42,865 bases of DNA from AP-15 sp045802495 (GCA_045802495.1 JBJMQW010000570.1:1-42865); one strand, 5' to 3'. Shown: positions 1 to 9,080, counted from the stretch's first letter. Notes: generated by a model not told the origin, from the sequence alone. A program made the numbers and translations.

Positions 1-81
1 CGCCGTGGAGTGGGTATAGACGAGGTCGTCGGACAGAAGGGCGTTCAGCGTGGCGATGTCCTTTTGCGCCATCGCATTCAT
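1..81 (-). CDS. SnoaL-like / DUF4440 (NTF2-fold) protein, N-terminal fragment cut by window edge
   Basis: Only the first 27 codons from the ATG at 81 are in the window. They read MNAMAQKDIATLNALLSDDL followed by VYTHSTA, which matches the first helix and strand of the SnoaL-like/DUF4440 nuclear-transport-factor-2 fold, where a DDLVYTHS-type segment is typical. The same frame stays open upstream to the stop of the oxidoreductase gene, and the extra 15 codons (82-126) look like the missing start of helix 1. A strong AGGAGG lies at 132-137 with no ATG, GTG or TTG at normal distance, so the true start may be an unusual codon (ATC at 124-126). Function cannot be assigned: members are small enzymes or ligand-binding proteins. 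It follows the oxidoreductase on the same strand and is probably co-transcribed. Confidence 0.7.
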   Translation of the reverse strand, partial: MNAMAQKDIATLNALLSDDLVYTHSTA

Positions 82-131
82 GCGCTTCTTGTCGAGATCG
101 ATGACCTTTTGCCGATTATCTGCGATTGCTT

Positions 132-137
132 CCTCCT
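132..137 (-). promoter_or_regulatory. Strong Shine-Dalgarno of the SnoaL-like gene, without a canonical start codon behind it
   Basis: The minus strand reads AGGAGG five bases before an in-frame ATC codon (124-126). The nearest in-frame ATG is about 50 bases further on at 79-81. The site lies directly after the TAA stop of the oxidoreductase gene (143-145). Seen directly; the start-codon inference is tentative. Confidence 0.45.
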
Positions 138-142
138 CTTTC

Positions 143-1075
143 TTAGCGGATTTCGAAGACCAGCTTGCCTTGCAGGTGACGCTCTTCGCTGACCCGGTGC
201 GCCTCTGCCGCGTCGGCGAGCCCATAGCGCGTAATCGCCGGCGGCGACACCGCACCGGCGTCGAGCAATTGCAGCATACGCTGCAGATGGGCGCGGTCGC
301 GGGCGACGTTTGGGCGCAGCACCTGCACATCTTGGCGGGTCGGCTTGAACCCGGTCGGCGCCGGCGCGATCCACACCAGCCGCCCGCCCGGCTTTAGGAC
401 AGTGTAGGAGCGCACCTGGACATCGCCGCCGACGGTATCGAACACCAGGTCGCAGTCGGAAACGGTTCTTGTGAAATCCTCTTTGTTGTAGTCGACAACC
501 CGGTCGGCGCCAAGGCGGCGGACATAATCGTGGTTGCCGGCGCTGGCAGTGGTGATCACGATCGCGCCGAGATGTTTGGACAGCTGGATGCCGAAGCCGG
601 CAACGCCCCCTGCACCCCCCTGGATCAAGATCGTTTCCCCGGCCTTGAGCTTGGCCGTGTCTTCGAGCGCCCAAAGCGCTGTGATGCTGGTCAATGCCAT
701 CGCTGCCGCCTCGGCATGGCCGAGGCTCGGCGGCTTTTTCGCCACGATGTCCGCCTTGATCGCGATCTTCTCGGCGTAGGCGCCCTCGATCCCTTGATCG
801 CAGACCCCGAATACCGCGTCGCCGACCTTCAAATCGGTGACTTCCGGGCCGACGGCGCTGACGATGCCCGAGAAATCGCGGCCGAGAATGTGAGGGAGCT
901 TGACACCGCCGCTGCTGTAGGCGCCTCCGCCCAGCCGCACCTTGTAGTCGGCCGCGTTTACGCTGGCCGCGTGTATGTCGACGACGACTTCGCCCGGTCC
1001 GGCAACCGGGTCCGGAACCTCGGCGAGATGCAGCACCTCGGGCCCGCCATGCCTGTCGAACAGCACTGCCTTCAT
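143..1075 (-). CDS. Zinc-independent NADPH:quinone oxidoreductase (medium-chain dehydrogenase/reductase)
   Basis: A 310-residue protein of the quinone-oxidoreductase branch of the MDR superfamily, which transfers hydride from NADPH to quinones or enones. The N-terminal GroES-like domain begins MKAVLFDRHGGPEVL, and the nucleotide-binding motif GGAGGVAG lies at residues 153-160. The catalytic and structural zinc ligands of alcohol dehydrogenases are absent, as expected for this branch. The start was set at 1075 because a GGGGAGA ribosome site precedes that ATG; a longer frame to 1114 lacks one. It is divergent from the DinB gene across 100 bases and lies upstream of the SnoaL-like gene. The exact substrate is not known. 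Confidence 0.88.
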   Translation of the reverse strand: MKAVLFDRHGGPEVLHLAEVPDPVAGPGEVVVDIHAASVNAADYKVRLGGGAYSSGGVKLPHILGRDFSGIVSAVGPEVTDLKVGDAVFGVCDQGIEGAYAEKIAIKADIVAKKPPSLGHAEAAAMALTSITALWALEDTAKLKAGETILIQGGAGGVAGFGIQLSKHLGAIVITTASAGNHDYVRRLGADRVVDYNKEDFTRTVSDCDLVFDTVGGDVQVRSYTVLKPGGRLVWIAPAPTGFKPTRQDVQVLRPNVARDRAHLQRMLQLLDAGAVSPPAITRYGLADAAEAHRVSEERHLQGKLVFEIR

Positions 1076-1175
1076 CAGCTTCTCCCCTGTACAAGCACTC
1101 TCGCAGTGACCCATAAATCTTCACCGCGGCGGTAGCAAGCAAAGCCGTCGCCCGAACCGGTTGCGAGGAACCGCG

Positions 1176-1685
1176 ATGATTACTCCCGCCTATGTGCGGA
1201 CCATGGCCGCCTACAATGCCGAGATGAATCGCCGGCTCTATGGCGCGGCCGCGCGGCTGTCCAACGCCGAGAGGCGGCAGCCGCGCGGCGCCTTCTGGGG
1301 CTCGATTCACGGCACCCTCAATCACCTGCTGTGGGGTGATCAGCAGTGGATGTCGCGCTTTGACAATTGGCCAAAGCCCACTGTCTCGATCAAGCAGAGC
1401 GCCGGGCTCATCGATGACTTCGCGGCGCTGAGCGTAGCGCGCGAAAAGGCCGATTCCGACATTACCCGATGGTCGGCGAAGGTCCGCGATCCGTGGATGG
1501 AGGAAGACATGGTGTGGTTTAGTGGCGCCGCCGGCCGCGAGATGCGTGCCCCGAAGGGATTGCTGGTGGCACATTTCTTCAATCACCAGACCCACCATCG
1601 CGGCCAGGTGCACGCAATGCTAACCGCGGCCGGCCAGGAGACCGGCGACACCGATTTGTTCATGCTGATTCCGCAAGTACTTTAG
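1176..1685 (+). CDS. DinB family protein (putative metal-dependent hydrolase or thiol transferase)
   Basis: A 169-residue four-helix-bundle protein of the DinB/YfiT superfamily. Three conserved histidines of the metal site are visible: H50 in LNHLLWGDQQW, then H137 and H141 in NHQTHHRGQVH near the C-terminus. Family members include bacillithiol or mycothiol transferases and damage-inducible proteins, but most alphaproteobacterial members are uncharacterised. The ATG at 1176 is preceded by GAGGAA at six bases, so it is preferred to the in-frame TTG at 1161. No SOS box was recognised in the divergent promoter region, so the DinB name should not be read as evidence of damage induction. Confidence 0.85.
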   Translation: MITPAYVRTMAAYNAEMNRRLYGAAARLSNAERRQPRGAFWGSIHGTLNHLLWGDQQWMSRFDNWPKPTVSIKQSAGLIDDFAALSVAREKADSDITRWSAKVRDPWMEEDMVWFSGAAGREMRAPKGLLVAHFFNHQTHHRGQVHAMLTAAGQETGDTDLFMLIPQVL

Positions 1686-1933
1686 CGCCCGCTCGCACCC
1701 CCTACCCTCCCGCTGGCTGGGGGTGAGAAGCCAAGCCCCTTTTCGTGCCGGTGACCGACGCGCGAACCCCCTATCGCGCAGCCCGGCCCGATTCCGTCCC
1801 CGCTACCGACGCGGCTCGGTGAGAATCGCCGTGGTGAGCCGCCCCGCTTGGCCCGCTAACGGGTATCCTTGCGCCAAAGCGCAGCTTGATTATTCTCAGG
1901 CGGCCTGCGACCGGGGGGTGAGGCGGGCACGAC

Positions 1934-3430
1934 ATGAATGGAACATTGAGGGGTATACGACGACGATTTGGCGGGATTATTGCCGCCGGGTTCTTGTTGT
2001 TCTGCGGCCCGGCTACCAAAGCGGGCGAAGTCGAAGCGATCCCCGATCCGCAGATCGTCCATATGCTGAACCGACTCGCCTTTGGTCCGACGCTCGAGGA
2101 GTTTCGCCGCGTCAAGACGATCGGGATCGCGCGCTATATTGCCGAGCAGCTTGATCCCGCATCCGTCCCAGAGCCGGTGGAACTGCGGTGGCGGCTGGCT
2201 CAGCTTGAAACATTGAGGCTCAACCCGGTTCAGCTGCGCCAACTGTACGGGCCGGTGCGCGTTCCACGCGGCTTCAAGCCCTCGCCGGAGCTGGAGAAGG
2301 CGCAGCAGGAACGGGTGCGCATCATCCTTCACGACGCTAGCGAGGCGCGCATTCTCCGAGCAATCCTTAGCCGACGCCAGCTGCAAGAGGTGATGGTCGA
2401 TTTCTGGTTCAACCATTTCAACGTCTTTTCCGGCAAGGGGCTCAGCGACGTCTGGATCGGCAATTATGAGCAGCAGGCGATTCGCCCATTTGCGCTCGGC
2501 CGCTTCCGCGACCTGCTGTTCGCGACCGCAAAACACCCGGCCATGCTGGTCTATCTCGACAACTCTATGAGCAGCGCCCCGGGCAGCCCCGGCGCGCGCG
2601 GTGCCAAGGCCGGGCTCAACGAGAATTTCGCGCGCGAGGTTATGGAATTGCATACGCTCGGCGCCGACGGCGGATACACGCAGGAGGACGTAGTCACTCT
2701 CGCCCGCATCCTGACCGGATGGGGGCTCAACCGCCCGGATGCACGGGTGTTTCCCGAGCATACCGCCATCTTCGAGGGCGCCCGCCACGACTACAGTCCC
2801 AAGGTGTTCCTCGGTCATCCGATCCGATCGCGCGGCAAGGCCGAGGGTGAGGAGGCGCTGGACATATTGGCCCGCAGCCCCGCCACAGCCCGTCATATCT
2901 CCTTTGAGCTTGCGCAGTATTTGGTGGCCGACGATCCGCCGTCCGCCCTTGTTGAAAAGCTCGCCGCGAGATTCATGGCGACCGACGGCAATATCGGCGA
3001 ACTGCTCAAAACCGTGTTTGCGAGCCGCGAGTTTTGGGACAGCCGAGGCCGGAAATACAAAACACCCTACCAATTTGTGATCTCGGCCGTCCGCGCCGCC
3101 GGCTTGCCTGTGGTCAACGTTCGCCCGTTGCTCGGCGCGATGGACCAGCTTGGGATGCCGCTCTTCGGCTGTCTGACGCCGGACGGCTACAAGAATACCG
3201 AGGAGGCCTGGCTGAGCCCGGACGCGACGACGCGGCGGATCGGCTTTGCGACCACCTTGGCGCGCGGCGCCCTGCCCGCTACTGGGAAGAGCGGGCCGGC
3301 AGACGCCGAGCATTTGAAGGCGCTCTTTGGCTCGACGATGACGGCCGCCACGTGGAACGCCGTAAATGCGTCACCGAAGGAGCTTCAAGCCGCCCTGATC
3401 CTCGGCAGCCCGGATTTTATGCGGCGATAG
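1934..3430 (+). CDS. DUF1800 domain protein with signal peptide (copy 1)
   Basis: A 498-residue protein of the uncharacterised DUF1800 family. An arginine-rich start and a hydrophobic stretch at residues 13-30 form a signal peptide. The family signature follows: HMLNRLAFGPT near 43-53, FWFNHF at 157-162, an AIRPFALGRF block, HPAMLVYLDN, and LNENFAREVMELHTLG from residue 228, then a TGW. The repeated His, Asn and Glu residues suggest a metal or phosphate site, but no activity is established. The stop is nine bases before the DUF1501 gene, and the two families are commonly neighbours in bacteria. A second diverged DUF1800-DUF1501 pair lies at 39248-41877. Start chosen for GAGGCGGG about seven bases upstream. 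Confidence 0.9.
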   Translation: MNGTLRGIRRRFGGIIAAGFLLFCGPATKAGEVEAIPDPQIVHMLNRLAFGPTLEEFRRVKTIGIARYIAEQLDPASVPEPVELRWRLAQLETLRLNPVQLRQLYGPVRVPRGFKPSPELEKAQQERVRIILHDASEARILRAILSRRQLQEVMVDFWFNHFNVFSGKGLSDVWIGNYEQQAIRPFALGRFRDLLFATAKHPAMLVYLDNSMSSAPGSPGARGAKAGLNENFAREVMELHTLGADGGYTQEDVVTLARILTGWGLNRPDARVFPEHTAIFEGARHDYSPKVFLGHPIRSRGKAEGEEALDILARSPATARHISFELAQYLVADDPPSALVEKLAARFMATDGNIGELLKTVFASREFWDSRGRKYKTPYQFVISAVRAAGLPVVNVRPLLGAMDQLGMPLFGCLTPDGYKNTEEAWLSPDATTRRIGFATTLARGALPATGKSGPADAEHLKALFGSTMTAATWNAVNASPKELQAALILGSPDFMRR

Positions 3431-3439
3431 GCCATCCCG

Positions 3440-4660
3440 ATGCATCGGCGCAACCTTCTCCAATCGGCAGGACTGTCTCTCTTGTCGATCGGCCAGCACG
3501 GCTGGGCGGCGGCAGCCGATGGTAGACCAAAGCGGCTGATCGTGATTCTGCTACGCGGCGCCGTCGACGGGCTCAATGTCGTTGTGCCCTATGCCGAAGC
3601 CGCCTACTACCAGGGGCGGGGGTCGATTGCGATTGCCACGCCCGGAAAACCGGAAGGCGCGTTGGCGCTCGACGGGCATTTTGGGCTGCATCCGGCTCTA
3701 AAGGACCTGTTGCCGCTGTGGACCGAGCGCAACCTCGCTTTCATCCATGCAGCGGGATCCCCCCACCCGACCCGCTCGCATTTCGATGCGCAGCTTTATC
3801 TCGAAAATGGGACCCCCGGGCAGAGCACGACCCGGGACGGCTGGATGAATCGGCTGCTGTCGGTGCTCCCCGGTTCTCGCGGCCCGACCGACGCGCTCAG
3901 CATCGGCCCCCTCATGCCGCAAATCCTGGCGGGCAAGGCGGCGGTCGCCACGTTGCCCCTCGGTTCCGATGGAGCCAAACCCGTGCCGCTGGACCGGCCC
4001 GACTTGGCCGTCGCGTTCGATCGCCTCTATATGGCCGATGACGCCCTCGGCAAATCTTATCGCGAGGGACGAATGGCGCGGGCCCAGCTGCTTGGCGCAT
4101 TAAGGAGCGAGCGGCAGAGCGCCGACAACGGCGCTCCGCCGCCTGCGGGGTTTCCAAGGCAGGCGGCACGGCTTGGCGGGCTGATCCGCCGCGATGCCAG
4201 CATCCGGCTTGCAGCGATCGGGCTGGGGGGCTGGGACACCCACATCAACGAGGGCAACCACAAAGGACAGCTCGCCAACCGGCTGCGCCCGCTCGGCGAG
4301 GGGCTCGCAGCCCTCGCCCGCAGTTCGGGCGAAGCGTGGCGGGACACCGTCGTCCTCGTGATGTCCGAATTCGGCCGCACTGTCCGCGAGAACGGCAATG
4401 GCGGGACCGATCACGGGCACGGCAATGTGATCTGGGTATTGGGGGGCGACATAAATGGCGGGCGCATTTACGGCGAGTGGCCCGGCCTTGCACCGACACA
4501 GCTCTATCAAAAGCGCGACCTCGCCGTTACGACCGATTTCCGCTCCGCGCTCGCGGTAGTCCTCGAGCGCCATATGCGCCTCTCCGACGCGCAGCTGGCG
4601 GCGGTCCTTCCCGACATCCCCGCCCCATCGCCTGCACTGGAGCGCATAATACCGGGCTGA
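3440..4660 (+). CDS. DUF1501 domain protein, exported (copy 1)
   Basis: A 406-residue DUF1501 protein. The start MHRRNLLQSAGLSLLS carries twin arginines (R3, R4), suggesting Tat export in a folded, possibly metal-loaded state. Family blocks are LIVILLRGAVDGLNVVVP, the RSHFDAQ segment, GGWDTH, and EFGRTVRENGNGGTDHGHG near the C-terminus. The order of Asp, His and Thr residues resembles the alkaline phosphatase/sulfatase fold to which, from memory, the family has been related. No substrate is known. It is almost certainly co-expressed with the DUF1800 gene nine bases upstream. Its stop abuts the convergent aldolase stop with no spacing, leaving no room for a separate terminator. Confidence 0.9.
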   Translation: MHRRNLLQSAGLSLLSIGQHGWAAAADGRPKRLIVILLRGAVDGLNVVVPYAEAAYYQGRGSIAIATPGKPEGALALDGHFGLHPALKDLLPLWTERNLAFIHAAGSPHPTRSHFDAQLYLENGTPGQSTTRDGWMNRLLSVLPGSRGPTDALSIGPLMPQILAGKAAVATLPLGSDGAKPVPLDRPDLAVAFDRLYMADDALGKSYREGRMARAQLLGALRSERQSADNGAPPPAGFPRQAARLGGLIRRDASIRLAAIGLGGWDTHINEGNHKGQLANRLRPLGEGLAALARSSGEAWRDTVVLVMSEFGRTVRENGNGGTDHGHGNVIWVLGGDINGGRIYGEWPGLAPTQLYQKRDLAVTTDFRSALAVVLERHMRLSDAQLAAVLPDIPAPSPALERIIPG

Positions 4661-5524
4661 TCAGGCACGGCCAGACGCTTTTCGACCGAGCTCCAAAGCG
4701 GCGTAAGAATAGACGGGCGCCGGCATCAGATAACGGAAACCTTTCGCCAGCAGCGTCTCGATGTTCTTGCTGTCGACATGAGGATGCCCGCAAGCGACGT
4801 TGTACTGCGTGCAAATCGCCAAAATGTCGTCGATCGCCGAGACTACCGTAGGATGATCATATTGCCGGGGCAGCCCGAGGTCCTGTGACAGATCGCCTTC
4901 GCCGATGATCACGACGCCGATACCCTGCACCTCCTCCAACATCTTGGGAAGATTTTTGATCGCCCGCACCTCTTCGCACATGATGGCGACCAGGATTTCG
5001 CCCTGGGGGTTCAGCGGCCAGACATCGGCGCGCGCGTAATATTCCTGCTGGGTCAATCCCCAATACCGTGCAGCCGCGGCAGGTGCGTCGCCGCGCTGTC
5101 CCGCGGGCTCGTAATGCTCAGCCGAACGCGGCCGCGGATACCGGCAGGCCGTGACCGCATTGCGCGCCTCTTCGATGGTGCTGACATGTGGCCAAACGAT
5201 ACCGTAGACACCCTGGTCCAAGACTTGTTTTGCGATCCATTGGCTAGTCTCGCCGCCATTGGGCGGAATTCGCACAAACGGGGTGACCGCCGGCGCCAGA
5301 CTTGCCCGCCGCAGGATTTGCCGGCGGTCGAGCATATATTGCAAGCAATCGCGCAATGCGCGGATATCGTATGGCCGGTGTTCCATCTCGAACACCACGC
5401 CGTCGTAGGGCGCTGCATTCAGTGCCTGCGCCACGCTGATTTCCGCAGCGCAAAAGCTGACAAAGGCAGGCTTGTTCTGCTCCAGAGCAGCAATGACTCC
5501 GTTGAGGCGCGGTGTTTCCGACAT
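4661..5524 (-). CDS. HpcH/HpaI aldolase family protein
   Basis: A 287-residue class II pyruvate-type aldolase of the HpcH/HpaI family, which cleaves or forms 4-hydroxy-2-oxoacids with a divalent metal. Visible family blocks are VVFEMEHRPYD at 43-53, VRIPPNGG, a GIVWPH segment and GEGDLSQDLG, where the metal-binding acids sit. It is longer than typical HpaI (about 260 residues) because of an insert around YPRPRSAEHYEPAG. It is last in a minus-strand run after the glycosyltransferase (24-base gap), with GGGAGA upstream of its ATG. Its place after polysaccharide genes may be chance. The substrate cannot be read from sequence; 2-keto-3-deoxyglucarate-type or garL-like substrates are possible. Confidence 0.85.
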   Translation of the reverse strand: MSETPRLNGVIAALEQNKPAFVSFCAAEISVAQALNAAPYDGVVFEMEHRPYDIRALRDCLQYMLDRRQILRRASLAPAVTPFVRIPPNGGETSQWIAKQVLDQGVYGIVWPHVSTIEEARNAVTACRYPRPRSAEHYEPAGQRGDAPAAAARYWGLTQQEYYARADVWPLNPQGEILVAIMCEEVRAIKNLPKMLEEVQGIGVVIIGEGDLSQDLGLPRQYDHPTVVSAIDDILAICTQYNVACGHPHVDSKNIETLLAKGFRYLMPAPVYSYAALELGRKASGRA

Positions 5525-5548
5525 CGCCAGTCTCCCTTTCGAAAAAAC

Positions 5549-6859
5549 TCAACGTATGTCCGCCATCCGATGGGCGTCAACCTGGGCGGTGCCGCGGGCG
5601 CTTCGTCGCGGGCTCTCGGCTGATCGCCGGTCCACCATTCGGGTTTCCGAAATCAACGCTTGGACCCGCGCGAAGTGATCGTCCCAGCGCGGAGGTTTCC
5701 ACCCACCCAATCGGCGCAGCTGCGCGCCCCGCCGGGCCGAGTCGAGGCGCGTATAATCGAGGATTGCCGCCCGCCAGCCGAGCCCGTCGAGCGGGTCGAG
5801 ATATTCGGGTACATCCCCGCCATTCTCGCGCAATGCCGCTAAATTGCTGCAGATGACTGGAATGCCCTGGGCGAGGGCCTCGATAACCGGAAACCCAAAG
5901 CCTTCGGCGAAGGAAGGAAGGAGAAGGGCTCGTGCTCCCCTCATGAGCCGCGCCACCTCCGTATCGGGCAGATTGCGGTATTCGCGAACGAGCCCGCGCA
6001 AGGCCGGACAGCGTTCGAGCATATCCATCGCGCTCTCGGCTTCCCAGCCGCGCTGCCCGATCAGCGCGAGAGCAGGGGTCGCCTCACCGAGTTCGGCTGC
6101 GAGCTGCCGCCAAACATTGAGCAGCAGCAAGTGGTTTTTGCGTGCTTCTATGGTGCCAATGCACACGAAGTAGGGCCGCGCCGACGGTGGCCGACCGTCT
6201 GGGACGGAGTCCGGCAGTTCGGAGCCAAACGGCGCCACCAGCACGGGCGGATCGCGGCCGGCCTGCGCCAGATACGGTCGGAAGGCGTCGCGCGTCACAC
6301 TGGAGTTGACGATTACAGCATCGGCAAATTCGGCAGCGGTCTCGATCCTCCGCCGATGCTTGCCGTCCTGTCCGGGGAGCGCATATTCGGGATATTCGAT
6401 CGGAATGAGATCATGGATCATGCAGACGAAGCGTGCCCTCGTCTGTCGCAGCAAGCGGGCAATGGCGCGGCGCTTTTCGAGATGATGGTGAGAAACGAGG
6501 AGGTAGGCAGGCAGACCGGCGGAAGCGCGCGACTGCGCCCGCAGCGCCTTTTCGCCTGTCCAGAGGGCGTGAAAACGGGCGCTTCTCCCGAGTTGTTTTG
6601 TCCGCTGAATCGCCCGCGGCAATGAACATTGGCCGCGCCAGGCCGCCGCCATGGTCCGAACGTAGTCCCCAGCGACCTCTCTAGGCAGCAGGCCGAACCG
6701 GCCGGACGCCGTCAGCATCGTAAAGGACAATGACCCGCCGGGGTCAATCCCGCCGGCGCCCATAAAATGCTCGGCGTAGGCTAGCTCGACCCGATCGATC
6801 CCGGTCGGGGTCTCACGCCCGGCACGGGAAATCAGCCGCGACAAGTCAAATAGGATCAA
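5549..6859 (-). CDS. Glycosyltransferase family 1 / GT4 fold
   Basis: A 436-residue GT-B glycosyltransferase. The C-terminal half has the nucleotide-sugar-binding block EGFGFPVIEALAQG with its E-x7-E pair, preceded by the FVCIGTIEARKNH segment typical of group 1 enzymes. The N-terminus MILFDLSRLISRA followed by TGIDRVE resembles mannosyl- and rhamnosyltransferases of capsule or LPS clusters. The start is TTG at 6857-6859, supported by conserved residues from the first codon; no strong ribosome site precedes it. It lies 23 bases after hldD and 24 before the aldolase, as in one operon. Sugar donor and acceptor are unknown. Confidence 0.85.
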   Translation of the reverse strand: MILFDLSRLISRAGRETPTGIDRVELAYAEHFMGAGGIDPGGSLSFTMLTASGRFGLLPREVAGDYVRTMAAAWRGQCSLPRAIQRTKQLGRSARFHALWTGEKALRAQSRASAGLPAYLLVSHHHLEKRRAIARLLRQTRARFVCMIHDLIPIEYPEYALPGQDGKHRRRIETAAEFADAVIVNSSVTRDAFRPYLAQAGRDPPVLVAPFGSELPDSVPDGRPPSARPYFVCIGTIEARKNHLLLLNVWRQLAAELGEATPALALIGQRGWEAESAMDMLERCPALRGLVREYRNLPDTEVARLMRGARALLLPSFAEGFGFPVIEALAQGIPVICSNLAALRENGGDVPEYLDPLDGLGWRAAILDYTRLDSARRGAQLRRLGGWKPPRWDDHFARVQALISETRMVDRRSAESPRRSARGTAQVDAHRMADIR

Positions 6860-6882
6860 CCCACGCGGCCTAGGCGAAAACC

Positions 6883-7878
6883 CTAGGACACCGATGCGAC
6901 ATAATCCCGGACACCGTCCTCGAGCGAGTGAAACGGCTGGTCGAAGCCAGCGGCGCGCAACTTGGTCACATCCGCCTGCGTAAAATACTGGTACTTGTCC
7001 TTGAGCGCGACCGGCATGTCGACAAACCGAATATCCGGCGAACTGCCCGCAGCCGCGCCCACCGCATGGACGAGGTCAAGGAAGCTGCGGGCGGTACCCG
7101 TTCCGACATTGAACAAACCGTTGGTGCTCGGGTTCGCCAGCAGCCATCGAACCACCGCGACGCAGTCCTTCACGTATACGAAATCGCGTAATTGACCCCC
7201 ATCGCGATAGCGCGGATCGTAGGATTTGAACAGCGAGAAGGTACCGCCTGCTCTAACGACCGGCAAAATCTTGCTGACGATTGATTGCATGTCGCCCTTA
7301 TGGGCCTCGTTTGACCCGTAGACATTGAAGAATTTCAGTCCGGCCCATTGCGGCGGGCATGCGCGGCCGCGCACCACATCGTCGACTACTCGCCGGTCGA
7401 CGATGTGCTTGCTCCAGCCGTAGGGGTTGAGCGGGCGGAGCAAGGCGAGAGCCGCAGGGCTCTGCTCGTCGCTGAAACCGGCGCCCCCATCGCCGTAGGT
7501 TGCGGCTGACGAAGCATAGATGAAGCGCACGCCATTTACGGCGCACCACTGCCACAAATCCAAGGTTGCGCGAATGTTGCTCGCGACGAATTTGTCGACG
7601 TCGGTTTCGGTCGTGGAGGAGATAGCTCCCATATGCACGATCGCCGCTACATCATCGCCGAAGCGCCCGAGCCAATCGAGCAGGGCGTCAGGTCGAACGA
7701 CGTCATGGAGCTGAGAGGCGGCGAGGTTGCGCCACTTGACGCCCGACCGCAGCAGATCCGCCAGGACCACGCGATGACCCGCCCGCGTCAGGTCGCGGAT
7801 GATATGAGACCCGATGAAACCGGCGCCTCCGGTGACGACAATCAGATCGCCGCTTCGCGAGCTCTCCATCACAGCCAT
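6883..7878 (-). CDS. hldD: ADP-L-glycero-D-manno-heptose 6-epimerase
   Basis: A 331-residue extended short-chain dehydrogenase/reductase with NAD(P)-binding GGAGFIGS at residues 17-24. HldD (RfaD) hallmarks are MGAISSTTETD, FNVYGSNEAHKGDMQSIVSK, the DFVYVKD segment and KDKYQYFTQAD near the C-terminus. The enzyme converts ADP-D-glycero- to ADP-L-glycero-manno-heptose, the donor for LPS inner core and some other glycans, in the cytoplasm. A second in-frame ATG at 7869 is an alternative start. It lies 35 bases after the Wza-like gene and 23 before a glycosyltransferase. The other heptose genes (gmhA, hldE, gmhB) are not in this window. Confidence 0.9.
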   Translation of the reverse strand: MAVMESSRSGDLIVVTGGAGFIGSHIIRDLTRAGHRVVLADLLRSGVKWRNLAASQLHDVVRPDALLDWLGRFGDDVAAIVHMGAISSTTETDVDKFVASNIRATLDLWQWCAVNGVRFIYASSAATYGDGGAGFSDEQSPAALALLRPLNPYGWSKHIVDRRVVDDVVRGRACPPQWAGLKFFNVYGSNEAHKGDMQSIVSKILPVVRAGGTFSLFKSYDPRYRDGGQLRDFVYVKDCVAVVRWLLANPSTNGLFNVGTGTARSFLDLVHAVGAAAGSSPDIRFVDMPVALKDKYQYFTQADVTKLRAAGFDQPFHSLEDGVRDYVASVS

Positions 7879-7913
7879 ACTCGGCCCTTTGGCGTCAATT
7901 TTTCGGCTACAAA

Positions 7914-9080
7914 TTACTGATTGTTATTAACCGACCCCTTTACCACAATGCCCGTGATCACCGGGCCGGTAATTGTGTTCAGCAACGTAAAGAATTTTTG
8001 CAGTTCGTTCAGTTTGGCGTTGGCGACGTAGATGACGTCCTTGTCCATGACAGGAAAACGTTGTGCCAAGAAGTAAGAGTGAGCATCGCTGAGATCTAGG
8101 CGATACACGATCGGCGACGTCTTATCCGGCCCGGTCCCCAATTGGGGCGCTCCGAGAGCACCAACCACGGTCGGCGGCTCGTATCGGAAAAGAAAAACAC
8201 CGGCCGGATCCGCGCGCAGATCCTGCAGGCCTTTGGCCTTGGCGAGCGCCTCGGCCAGATTTATTTGCTCAGCGTTAAACGTTACCTGAGAATTGTCGCC
8301 GGTAGCGCCAAAGACCGAGAATGACTGAGGAATGCGCACCAGCGTTAACACGTCACCTGGCAGCGCATAGATATTTTCGCCGGGATCCGATACGAGCCTT
8401 TCCATCGGGATCGTGACGGTGACGCCGTTCCGGGATAGCCGGACGAAAGTCTCGTAGACCGCAGACTTCGCGCCTCCAGCGAGAGCGATCAAATCCAGGA
8501 GGCGATCGCCATTGACCGACAGCGGCACTCGGGCCCCGGCGACCACCTCTCCCGATACGGTCGCCGAGTTGGTGACACTTTTTGTGATCGTAACGATCGT
8601 CTGTGGCTCGATCGCCTTTTCGGCGAGGCGTTGCTCTATGCTGCGCTGAACTTCAACAAGGGTGCGTCCGGCGACCGGAACGCGGCCGGCATAGGGTACG
8701 GTGATCGCACCATCGCGACCGACCACCTGGTCGGGGATCACCACATTGCGCGAGCCCGGGGAAACACCGGCGATCGGCGAAGAGCCGAACAGTCCGCCCC
8801 CGGCAGCCTCCCAGATCGAAACCGAGACGCTATCGCCGATGCCGATTTTCGGCGGCGGCGGATGGGCTTGCGTCCCAAATCGCGTCCGAAAGCTAGCCGC
8901 CGGCTGCTTCGACAAGGCGGCAACGACGTTGGCGTCGATATCGACGAGATCATACCGGGTTTGGTTGTCCTGCGTGGCTTCGTCGATGACCCTGGCCGTG
9001 GTTGGCCCTGCGGTCGGCAGGTAAGAGCATGTCGTGAGCGCGACGCCGGCAAAACAAATGTACAGGGCGATGAACTTCAT
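7914..9080 (-). CDS. Polysaccharide export lipoprotein, Wza-like (Poly_export and SLBB)
   Basis: A 388-residue outer-membrane polysaccharide secretin. The N-terminus is a lipoprotein-type signal with cysteine in the context VALTTC; threonine before the cysteine is unusual. The Poly_export domain follows at about 75-170 (IGIGDSVSVSIWEAAGG, then the VPYAGRVPVAG segment), then two SLBB-like repeats (SGEVVAGARVPL and FSVFGATGDN). The C-terminus is a short helix, as in Wza, suited to forming the membrane pore. It heads the minus-strand unit wza-hldD-glycosyltransferase-aldolase, with a good promoter 26 bases upstream of the ATG. No Wzc kinase, Wzx or Wzy is present here. Confidence 0.88.
   Translation of the reverse strand: MKFIALYICFAGVALTTCSYLPTAGPTTARVIDEATQDNQTRYDLVDIDANVVAALSKQPAASFRTRFGTQAHPPPPKIGIGDSVSVSIWEAAGGGLFGSSPIAGVSPGSRNVVIPDQVVGRDGAITVPYAGRVPVAGRTLVEVQRSIEQRLAEKAIEPQTIVTITKSVTNSATVSGEVVAGARVPLSVNGDRLLDLIALAGGAKSAVYETFVRLSRNGVTVTIPMERLVSDPGENIYALPGDVLTLVRIPQSFSVFGATGDNSQVTFNAEQINLAEALAKAKGLQDLRADPAGVFLFRYEPPTVVGALGAPQLGTGPDKTSPIVYRLDLSDAHSYFLAQRFPVMDKDVIYVANAKLNELQKFFTLLNTITGPVITGIVVKGSVNNNQ

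Noticed and set aside
78..1613. 511-codon minus-strand frame spanning the oxidoreductase and DinB genes
   Set aside because: It covers two recognised genes in other frames and is Arg-rich low-complexity throughout.
1686..1933. C- and G-rich segment after the DinB gene considered as a terminator
   Set aside because: Stem pairing is short with mismatches, and the T-run is far from it.
1856..3313. 485-codon minus-strand frame over the first DUF1800 gene
   Set aside because: The DUF1800 frame has clear family motifs and a signal peptide; the antisense frame has none.
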